A stretch of 38,411 bases of DNA from the NCBI GenBank assembly GCA_964429875.1, contig CAYSDL010000013.1, positions 1 to 38,411 of the forward strand, in the 5' to 3' direction. This DNA is from CAYSDL01 sp964429875 (GTDB lineage: Bacteria > Fidelibacterota > Marinisomatia > SCGC-AAA003-L08 > D37C17). The translations under genes and the position numbers were made by a program. Below are positions 31,585 through 38,411 of the stretch, one piece after another (within the stretch, counting starts at the first letter, position 1; each line of letters starts with the position of its first letter). The notes below the pieces were generated by a model that saw only the letters and a list, made by a program, of their open reading frames with translations, was not told where the DNA came from and ran no database searches.

Positions 31585-33034
31585 CTATATATCTTACATT
31601 TAGTTCTCTATTAGCCTTTGTTTCATCCAACTTTTTAACAGGAGTATGTATAGGAGCTTCATTTAATCTTTTATCATCAATATCAATTTTTTCATCAATA
31701 GAAATCATAGCATTAGCAAATGCTTCTAAAGTTTCTTTTGTTTCTGTCTCCGTAGGTTCTATCATTATCGCTTCATCAATATTTATTGGGAAATAAACAG
31801 TTGGTGAATGAAAACCGTAATCAAGGAGATTTTTTGCAATTACAAGAGCTTTATATCCCTTTTTCTTTTGTTCTGATGCTGAAATTACAAATTCGTGTAA
31901 TGAACCATCTGGATATGGAATATGATACTTTTCACTAAGTAAGCATTTTAAATAATTCGCATTCAAAACAGCATTTTCTGCTATATCTTTCAATCCATAT
32001 TTGCCTAAACTAATTATATAAACATATGCTCTTACTATTATCCCATAATTACCAAAAAAACTATGCACTCTACCTATAGATCTGTCATTTATGTAATTAA
32101 ACGAGTATTTCCCATTAATATACTCTATTATTGGCCCAGGTAAAAATTTTGATAGTTTTTTATTTACAGCAACTGGTCCAGCTCCAGGGCCTCCACCACC
32201 ATGAGGAGTTGAAAATGTTTTATGCACATTAATATGCATAATATCAAAACCCATACTCGCAGGCTTTACAATTCCAACCAATGCATTCAAATTTGCTCCA
32301 TCCATATACATTAGGCCATCTACATTATGTATTATTTTGCATATTTCTTCTATTTCATCTTCAAATAGGCCGAGTGTATTAGGCTGCGTTAACATCATGC
32401 CTGCAACTTCTTCATCAACTATTTCTATTAGATGATCTATATCAACTCTTCCTTTATCATTGGATTTGACTTGCTTGACCTCGTATCCTGACATAATAAC
32501 ACTTGCAGGGTTTGTTCCATGCGCTGTTTCAGGAATTATAATATATTTTTTATTCTTTATATTTTTGTCTCTATGATAACTTTGCATTAAAAGAAGTCCT
32601 ACCATTTCTCCTTGAGACCCAGCTGAAGGCTGCAAAGTGGTTTTATCAAATCCTGTTATGTCAGATAAAATTCTTTCTAATTCATAATATATTTTTAAAG
32701 CACCTTGAATTGTATCTTCTTTTTGATTGGGATGGACCAATGAGAAGCCTGGGAAACTAGCTATATGATCGTTTATTTTTGGATTATATTTCATTGTGCA
32801 TGATCCCAAAGGATAAAAATCTTTATCAACATGGTGATTTTTAACAGAAAGATTGGTAAAATGTCGCACTACTTGGAATTCTGTTAATTCTGGCAAATTA
32901 GGATTATTTTTTCTTAAATATTTTTTAGAAATATATTTCTCTAATGGTATATCATTTATATTAGAAGAAGGTAATTTAAACCCTTTCCTATTTTTTTTAC
33001 TTTGCTTAAAAAGTACAGGCGTATCAGTTAACAT
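31571..33034 (-). CDS. gcvPB: Glycine dehydrogenase (decarboxylating) subunit 2
   Basis: This is the PLP-binding half of the two-subunit form of glycine-cleavage P-protein, which decarboxylates glycine and hands the aminomethyl group to lipoyl-GcvH. The 487-residue length is right for subunit 2. PLP Lys272 is in INVHKTFSTPHGGGGPG, and ETAHGTNPAS and MYMDGANLNALVG are intact. Subunit 1 (gcvPA) is not adjacent: the upstream neighbour is alaS (11-base overlap) and downstream is a PPC-domain gene. gcvT, gcvH and gcvPA must be elsewhere in the genome. Confidence 0.95.
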   Translation of the reverse strand: MLTDTPVLFKQSKKNRKGFKLPSSNINDIPLEKYISKKYLRKNNPNLPELTEFQVVRHFTNLSVKNHHVDKDFYPLGSCTMKYNPKINDHIASFPGFSLVHPNQKEDTIQGALKIYYELERILSDITGFDKTTLQPSAGSQGEMVGLLLMQSYHRDKNIKNKKYIIIPETAHGTNPASVIMSGYEVKQVKSNDKGRVDIDHLIEIVDEEVAGMMLTQPNTLGLFEDEIEEICKIIHNVDGLMYMDGANLNALVGIVKPASMGFDIMHINVHKTFSTPHGGGGPGAGPVAVNKKLSKFLPGPIIEYINGKYSFNYINDRSIGRVHSFFGNYGIIVRAYVYIISLGKYGLKDIAENAVLNANYLKCLLSEKYHIPYPDGSLHEFVISASEQKKKGYKALVIAKNLLDYGFHSPTVYFPINIDEAIMIEPTETETKETLEAFANAMISIDEKIDIDDKRLNEAPIHTPVKKLDETKANRELNVRYIDDKL

Positions 33035-35627
33035 AATCTTTGCATTTCTGTATTATAATATCTTTCCCAATTTTCATTGAGTCATTTAATATTTTTTTAT
33101 TATTAAATGTTGTTATTGCAAAATGTTTTGCTCCTCCTCCACCAAGACCAAACGATGAAGCTATTTTTTTTATAATTTCTCCTGCATTTATAGCATTACA
33201 AATATCTTTTGTAACGACACATAATAATTGTGATTTTTCAGCTTCAACGCTTATTAGTGCTATACCTTTTGAGCTAAGTTTATTTCTAACAATATCTGCT
33301 AGAAGTTGAGGATTTAATTCAATACTTAATTTGTCAAAAATCACTTGTATACCATCGATATTATTTTTTTTTGAAAATAAATTTTCAATTTTACTTTCTG
33401 CTTTCAGTATATTTAACTCCTGATGTATATCATGAGATTTCTTAACTGCTTTTTGTAAAAATGTAATCTTTTCAACTAACTCATTTGACTTACATTGCAA
33501 ATTCAGTTTTAATTCATTAATTATCTTATCATTTTTATTTAAATAATTAAATGCACTTTCCCCAGTAATAGCTTCTATCCTTCTAATTCCAGAGGCCAGA
33601 GAAGATTCTTGGATAATCTTAAACGCTCCTATATCTCCTGTTCTTTTAACATGAGTTCCACCACATAATTCTTTTGAGAATCCAACAACATCAACAACTC
33701 TAACCTCATCATCATATTTTTCTCCAAATAAAGCTTCTGCTCCTTCTTTTTTTGCTATATCAAAATCTTTGAGAGTTATATCTAACTTAACATTATTCCT
33801 AATTATCGTATTAACACTCAACTCAATTTTTTCAATTTCTTCTTTAGATATTTTTTGATAATGTGTTAAATCAAATCTAAGCCTATTTGCTTCTACTAAA
33901 GAGCCTGCCTGCTGAACGTGCTCACCTAAAATATTTTTAAGAGATTTATGCAATAAATGAGTCGCAGTATGATTTAGTTTAATTTTATTTCTATTTTCTG
34001 CATTAATTTTTGCTTTTACTTTATTATTTTTTTGATCTGCTATATCTCCCTTTTCAACATAACCATAATGACAAATATTTTGTCCAACCTTATATGTATT
34101 TTCAACAATAAAAGAAAAATTAGAATTTTCTAATCTTCCTACATCACCAACTTGGCCACCTGATTCAGCATAGAATGGAGTCTTATCTAAAATAATTTCA
34201 CTTTTTTCACTATCTATATTTCTGAACAATATAATTTTTGCATTTAATTCTTCTTTTTTATATCCTTCAAATAATGATGTACTATCACATTTATTCAACG
34301 CATTCCAAGATAGCTCTGAATCTTCAGCTTTAAATCTATTATGTTGCCTACCTAAATCCTTTTGATTTTGCATTAATTCTTTAAATTTATTTTTTTCTAC
34401 TTTCATGTTTTTTTCATGAGCTAATAATTCAGTAAGATCAACAGGGAAACCATAAGTATCATAAAGTTTAAAAACATCTTCTCCTTTAATTAAACTATCG
34501 TTTTTAGTGCATATTTCTTCGAATAATTTCAATCCTTTATCAAGAGTTCTTCCAAAAGATTCTTCCTCAGATTTAATGACTTTTTGTATATGGATTTTTT
34601 TATCTATCAATTCAGGATATGCATCACCCAAAACTTCAATTAACTTTTCAACAAGTTTATAAATAAATTCATTTTCAATTCCTAAAACCCTACCAAAACG
34701 AGCAGCTCTTCTTAATACTCTTCTTACAACATATCCCTGTCCTTCATTAGATGGCATAATACCATCACTTAGTGAAAAAGATATCATTCTTAGATGATCA
34801 GCAATTACTCTATGTGGAACTCCATCTTTATATGCATATTTTTTTCCTGAAATATTTATCACTTCATCGATAATTTTTATAAATAAATCAGTTTGGTAAT
34901 GATCATCAATTTTATTAAGAGTTGCTACAATTCTCTCTAAACCTAAGCCAGTATCTACATGTTTAAATTCTAATTCTTCTAAAGATCCATCAGACTTTCT
35001 ATTGTATTGCATAAAGACTAAGTTCCATAATTCTCTATAATCAGCATCTTTGTTTACACCTTTACTATCTTGATCATTAATATCACCAATAAAATAATGT
35101 ATTTCAGAACAAGGACCGCAAGGACCAACTTCGCCCATTTCCCAAAAAATATCCTTATCGCTAAATTTTAATACTCTAGAAGGATCTATATCTGTATTCT
35201 CTTTCCATAATTCTTCTGCTTCATCATCATCTTTATAAACAGTTACCCAAAGTCTATTTTTATCTAACTTCCAAATATCTGTAAATAACTCCCAAGACCA
35301 AATAATGGCATCTTTCTTATAATAATCTCCAAATGACCAGTTTCCAAGCATTTCAAAAAAAGTATGGTGATAATGGTCCACTCCAACTTCCTCTAAGTCA
35401 TTGTGCTTACCACTCACTCTTATGCATTTTTGTGAATTAACTGCTCTTTTATGATCAGGGATAGTCTTTCCCAAAAAAATATCTTTAAATTGATTCATCC
35501 CAGCATTTGTAAATAGAAGAGTAGGGTCATCAATGGGCATTACAGGGGCACTTCTTACAAACTTATGTTCTTTATCTTCAAAAAATTTAATGAAATCTTT
35601 TCTTATCTTTTTTGAACTGAAATCCAT
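33024..35627 (-). CDS. alaS: Alanyl-tRNA synthetase
   Basis: AlaS charges tRNA-Ala and edits misacylated Ser/Gly. The 867-residue enzyme has the catalytic class II core (LFTNAGMNQFKDIFLG, DHYHHTFFEMLGNWSFGDYY), the editing-site HTATHLLH and CGGTH metal ligands, and a C-terminal domain ending in a glycine-rich GLGGGGAKHFA. Its start overlaps the stop of the outer-membrane protein gene (TAATG). No unusual features. Confidence 0.97.
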   Translation of the reverse strand: MDFSSKKIRKDFIKFFEDKEHKFVRSAPVMPIDDPTLLFTNAGMNQFKDIFLGKTIPDHKRAVNSQKCIRVSGKHNDLEEVGVDHYHHTFFEMLGNWSFGDYYKKDAIIWSWELFTDIWKLDKNRLWVTVYKDDDEAEELWKENTDIDPSRVLKFSDKDIFWEMGEVGPCGPCSEIHYFIGDINDQDSKGVNKDADYRELWNLVFMQYNRKSDGSLEELEFKHVDTGLGLERIVATLNKIDDHYQTDLFIKIIDEVINISGKKYAYKDGVPHRVIADHLRMISFSLSDGIMPSNEGQGYVVRRVLRRAARFGRVLGIENEFIYKLVEKLIEVLGDAYPELIDKKIHIQKVIKSEEESFGRTLDKGLKLFEEICTKNDSLIKGEDVFKLYDTYGFPVDLTELLAHEKNMKVEKNKFKELMQNQKDLGRQHNRFKAEDSELSWNALNKCDSTSLFEGYKKEELNAKIILFRNIDSEKSEIILDKTPFYAESGGQVGDVGRLENSNFSFIVENTYKVGQNICHYGYVEKGDIADQKNNKVKAKINAENRNKIKLNHTATHLLHKSLKNILGEHVQQAGSLVEANRLRFDLTHYQKISKEEIEKIELSVNTIIRNNVKLDITLKDFDIAKKEGAEALFGEKYDDEVRVVDVVGFSKELCGGTHVKRTGDIGAFKIIQESSLASGIRRIEAITGESAFNYLNKNDKIINELKLNLQCKSNELVEKITFLQKAVKKSHDIHQELNILKAESKIENLFSKKNNIDGIQVIFDKLSIELNPQLLADIVRNKLSSKGIALISVEAEKSQLLCVVTKDICNAINAGEIIKKIASSFGLGGGGAKHFAITTFNNKKILNDSMKIGKDIIIQKCKDYVN

Positions 35628-37189
35628 TAAAATATAATCTGTGTTTCTATTTGTGTAGTTTTTATAGGATCACAATGATCATCATCGCAGGCATATGACT
35701 TTCTTCCTTTTAAAATAAGAACCATATTATCAGACATTTCTATACCAACATTATATCCAAAAAGTGAATCCTCATTAGGATCAAAATCAAATGGAGAATC
35801 AATATTCCTTTGTTGATAGAACATTTCAGCTATTCTAACTTTATATAACATCGATGTATCTATATCAAGTTTTGTATATATTGAATGATTATCATCAGAT
35901 TTATAGCTACTACTAGCATCATCCCAAATATCACTATTCATATGTGAATAACTAAAGGATACACCTAAATATTTGATATTGCTTACTAAGCTAACTTTAA
36001 CGCCTTGAGCTTCACCATATTTATATAGGTTTTGTTCTTTAGTTATAGCAGAAGAACCCAGAAGCTTAACTCTGGAGTTATCATAATTCTGGTCCCAATA
36101 ATGAAATAAAAACTTTTCAGTATTTTGTCTATAATCAATAGAAAATGTAATTTTATCCCAATTTGCTCTAAAACCTATAGGTATAAAGCCATAACCTAAA
36201 TCTGTATTATAGTCATTATATTCTAAATCATTAGGATGATATGGATTGGATGTTTTACCAAATAATTGTGCAAACTCAGAATAAAGTAAAAATCTTGATG
36301 TTAAATCATATGATAACCCAAATGATAATCCTGAAACCACATCTCCGTTTAAAATTGATGAACTATCGTATGAGTTATCTATTTCTAATTGCAGATTTTC
36401 TACTATATTTTCACAGGTATCATCCATCCCATTACCATTTTCATCAGTTATAGTATCTCCAGTGATATCCCAACAAGGATCACCTAGGTCTGTTTTATCA
36501 TTCATAAGCTGATCAATCAGCAATTGATTTTCATGCCAAAAATCTTCATCATTAGGAAAATCATCAATTAAATCAGGGATATTATCATCATCTGAATCAA
36601 ATAGTCCATTGTATTGATCAGAATCTGTAGCTAAAGTAAAATTTAAATTAAATTTATCAACAAATTCAAAGCTTGTTGATAATGCAACTAAACTTGGAGC
36701 ATCTATTTCTTTAAAGTCACTATGGATGAATTGCATTGCAACCTTTGACAGTTTATAATTAAAAGTAATTCCTTTTCTTCTATAACGTGGAAAATCTATT
36801 ACGTTAGAGTAATTCTTAACTAAAGAGCCATGTCCCATCGTAACATTTGGAAGAGCACCAAAACGAAAATAAATATCATCATATGGCTTACCCCATCTTA
36901 TATAATAGATTTTATCTACTACTGTTCTAAATGAATTTTCAGAAGAGGAAAAATTCCAATTATCATGATAAAGCTTTCCATCTTCATCAAAATAGAAATA
37001 TAAATCCATACCTAAACCTAGTTTTCCTACAGACATTTCAGGTTTAAATGAAAAATGATTATAAATTTGATCATTTAGCGTTACTGAGCCAAATGATCCT
37101 GTAAATGCCGAATTAACTTCTTCATCTTGAGTATAAGAAAAAGAAATCATAAATATTATAAGGAATATATTTAAATAAGAATTATTCAT
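35627..37189 (-). CDS. Outer-membrane beta-barrel protein with an acidic thrombospondin-3-like insertion
   Basis: The 520-residue protein has a signal peptide (about 1-20, ending SYT) and many short alternating strands, and ends in a Phe after a run of alternating residues, as outer-membrane barrels do. Between strands, residues about 190-282 form an acidic loop with two calcium-type repeats (DSDDDNIPDLIDDFPND and DTITDENGNGMDDT) and Cys239/Cys259, which could form a disulfide. A second Cys pair (CDDDHC) lies near the C-terminus. The barrel fits a porin-like or ligand-binding role and the insertion probably faces outside or the pore; I do not recognise the substrate. The gene is coupled to alaS downstream and overlaps the transketolase stop upstream. 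Confidence 0.8.
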   Translation of the reverse strand: MNNSYLNIFLIIFMISFSYTQDEEVNSAFTGSFGSVTLNDQIYNHFSFKPEMSVGKLGLGMDLYFYFDEDGKLYHDNWNFSSSENSFRTVVDKIYYIRWGKPYDDIYFRFGALPNVTMGHGSLVKNYSNVIDFPRYRRKGITFNYKLSKVAMQFIHSDFKEIDAPSLVALSTSFEFVDKFNLNFTLATDSDQYNGLFDSDDDNIPDLIDDFPNDEDFWHENQLLIDQLMNDKTDLGDPCWDITGDTITDENGNGMDDTCENIVENLQLEIDNSYDSSSILNGDVVSGLSFGLSYDLTSRFLLYSEFAQLFGKTSNPYHPNDLEYNDYNTDLGYGFIPIGFRANWDKITFSIDYRQNTEKFLFHYWDQNYDNSRVKLLGSSAITKEQNLYKYGEAQGVKVSLVSNIKYLGVSFSYSHMNSDIWDDASSSYKSDDNHSIYTKLDIDTSMLYKVRIAEMFYQQRNIDSPFDFDPNEDSLFGYNVGIEMSDNMVLILKGRKSYACDDDHCDPIKTTQIETQIIF

Positions 37190-38411
37190 TAATTCTCCAT
37201 TTTATTTATTATTTGATTAAATAAATTATCAACAGTAATTCCAAAATGTTTTGCAACTTCAGAACCAGGGCCAGATTCTCCAAATGTATTTATACCAATA
37301 TTTAGACCATTTCTTCCTGTGTATTTTTGCCAACCATCAGTTATTCCTGCCTCTATTGAAACAAGTAATGTATTCTTATTACATTTTAAAACTTCATTCT
37401 TATACTCTTCTCTTTGTTTTTCAAAAAGCTCCCAACACCCAAGGTTTACAACTTTAACATTATAGCCCTTATCAACTAACATATCTCCAGCATCTAAAGC
37501 AACCCAAACCTCAGAGCCTGTCGCAAATATCATTACATCTGGATTTTCAGAGTTTTTCATAATGTAGCCACCTTTTTCAAAGCTACTTGCTGATGGATAA
37601 ATATTTCTATCAAAAACTGGAAGTCCCTGTCTTGTTAAAAGGACTAAAGAGGGCCTATCTTTTTGCTCAAAAGCTATTTTACTAGCAATAACTGCCTCAT
37701 TAGCATCAGCTGGCCTTAAAACAAGCAAATTAGGTATTGCTCTATATGACATAATGTGCTCTATTGGCTGATGTGTAGGACCATCTTCTCCAACATATAT
37801 TGAGTCATGTGTTAGTTCAGAAACTGCGGGGAGATCTTGAAGAGCCCTTAGCCTGAGAGCAGGTCTTTCATAATCAGAAAAAACAAAAAATGTTGCATCA
37901 AATGGATAAAGACCACCATGCTGAGCAATACCATTATTGATAGCACACATTGGAAATTCTCTTACACCATATGGGAAATTCATACCAGATGGATTTTCTT
38001 TTGAAAAATCTTTTACCATCTTGGCAAAACCAGTTGTAACATTTGAAGGCTCAAGATCTGCTGATCCTCCAACAAGAAACATCCCTTTTCGTGAAAGCTC
38101 TTCAATGACTGCTCCCCATACTTTTCTGGTAGCTAATGTATCACCAGAATTAAATGCTGGCCATTCAACAGTATCTGGGATTGATAAGTTTTTAGAATTA
38201 TTCCAATGACCTTTAAATATTTCATCTTTGCACTTTTCTTCAAGTCTTTTATTCCATGCTTCAACCTCTTGCTTGGCATAATCAAACGAAGATCTAAAAT
38301 CATCAATTACATCAGTTGGAAAATCAAAGAATTTATCTGGATCTAAATCTAATTTCCTTTTCGTATTATATATTTCTTCTGGAGATAATGGTGCTCCATG
38401 AGTATTATAAT
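37189..38411 (-). CDS. tkt: Transketolase, C-terminal two thirds (cut by window edge)
   Basis: Transketolase moves two-carbon units between sugars in the non-oxidative pentose phosphate pathway using thiamine diphosphate. The reading frame is open from the right window edge to its stop at 37189-37191, giving 406 visible residues. An internal Met at 38082 is not the start: upstream in-frame sequence includes the family segment THGAPLSPEE. Visible landmarks are VGGSADLEPSN, GVREFPMCAINNGIAQHGG, and the cofactor-site block VGEDGPTHQPIEH. The C-terminal domain ends near GPGSEVAKHFGIT. The missing N-terminal part carries the thiamine pyrophosphate-binding domain. Confidence 0.95.
   Translation of the reverse strand, partial: YNTHGAPLSPEEIYNTKRKLDLDPDKFFDFPTDVIDDFRSSFDYAKQEVEAWNKRLEEKCKDEIFKGHWNNSKNLSIPDTVEWPAFNSGDTLATRKVWGAVIEELSRKGMFLVGGSADLEPSNVTTGFAKMVKDFSKENPSGMNFPYGVREFPMCAINNGIAQHGGLYPFDATFFVFSDYERPALRLRALQDLPAVSELTHDSIYVGEDGPTHQPIEHIMSYRAIPNLLVLRPADANEAVIASKIAFEQKDRPSLVLLTRQGLPVFDRNIYPSASSFEKGGYIMKNSENPDVMIFATGSEVWVALDAGDMLVDKGYNVKVVNLGCWELFEKQREEYKNEVLKCNKNTLLVSIEAGITDGWQKYTGRNGLNIGINTFGESGPGSEVAKHFGITVDNLFNQIINKMEN

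Noticed and set aside
37189..38082. Treating Met at 38082 as the start of a short transketolase C-terminal subunit
   Set aside because: The frame stays open to the window edge and upstream residues match transketolase (THGAPLS), so this is a truncated full-length gene, not a split two-subunit form.
1..38411. CRISPR arrays, tRNA/rRNA genes, insertion sequences, phage or toxin-antitoxin genes
   Set aside because: I looked in all gaps and found no regular repeat-spacer pattern, tRNA-like sequence, transposase or integrase motif; the gaps are too small for most such elements.

Overview
The window looks like a chromosomal segment of a free-living, probably marine bacterium with a streamlined genome. 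Base composition is strongly AT-rich throughout, genes overlap or abut almost everywhere, and no non-coding gap exceeds about 150 bases. Several traits point to the Fibrobacterota-Chlorobiota-Bacteroidota (FCB) side of the tree, and Candidatus Marinimicrobia (SAR406) is my best guess. These traits are a DUF5683-type protein, a PSCyt1-like lipoprotein cytochrome carrying a 'GC...NYD...DDGSC' segment, an outer-membrane protein with thrombospondin-3-like acidic loops, and ResB/CcsA (System II) cytochrome c maturation. This assignment is inference from gene content, not a computed phylogeny.

Layout. (1) 1-3660, minus: uvrB, purD and the start of a sigma-54-type AAA+ activator that runs off the left edge. 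(2) 3773-4728, plus: msrA and a CsaA-like tRNA-binding protein. (3) 4764-20437, minus: one unbroken run of 18 genes headed by a Crp/Fnr regulator. It continues through meaB, tatC, a polyprenyl synthetase, a CDP-alcohol phosphatidyltransferase, ftsY, rimO, methylmalonyl-CoA epimerase, uvrC, an aminotransferase and sixA. It ends in seven genes that look like an envelope electron-transfer cassette: lipoprotein cytochrome, haem-bearing beta-barrel, dihaem cytochrome, DUF2231 membrane protein, lipoprotein, ResB and CcsA. (4) 20579-20833, plus: rpsT. (5) 20835-38411, minus: reading in the direction of transcription, transketolase (cut by the right edge), an outer-membrane barrel, alaS, gcvPB, a PPC/DUF296 protein, RidA, a DUF5683-like protein and purF. 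These are followed by a UbiA-like membrane protein, a ferredoxin, a geranylgeranyl-reductase-like flavoprotein, an exonuclease-DinG helicase, a histidine-ammonia-lyase-family enzyme and guaB.

How the genes work together. Housekeeping dominates: purine synthesis (purD, purF, guaB), nucleotide excision repair (uvrB, uvrC), translation (alaS, rpsT, rimO), protein targeting (ftsY, tatC), lipid and isoprenoid metabolism, and propionate/methylmalonyl-CoA metabolism (mce, meaB). Two clusters go beyond housekeeping. The cytochrome cassette at 4764-10553 combines outer-membrane, periplasmic and inner-membrane parts with its own haem-attachment machinery. The second is a tight trio at 26693-28968 of a flavin prenyl reductase, a two-cluster ferredoxin and a degenerate UbiA-like protein, which suggests a dedicated isoprenoid-saturation step. 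The ammonia-lyase has Cys where the family normally has Ser as cofactor precursor.

I saw no tRNA, rRNA, CRISPR array, insertion sequence, phage gene or clear hairpin terminator.
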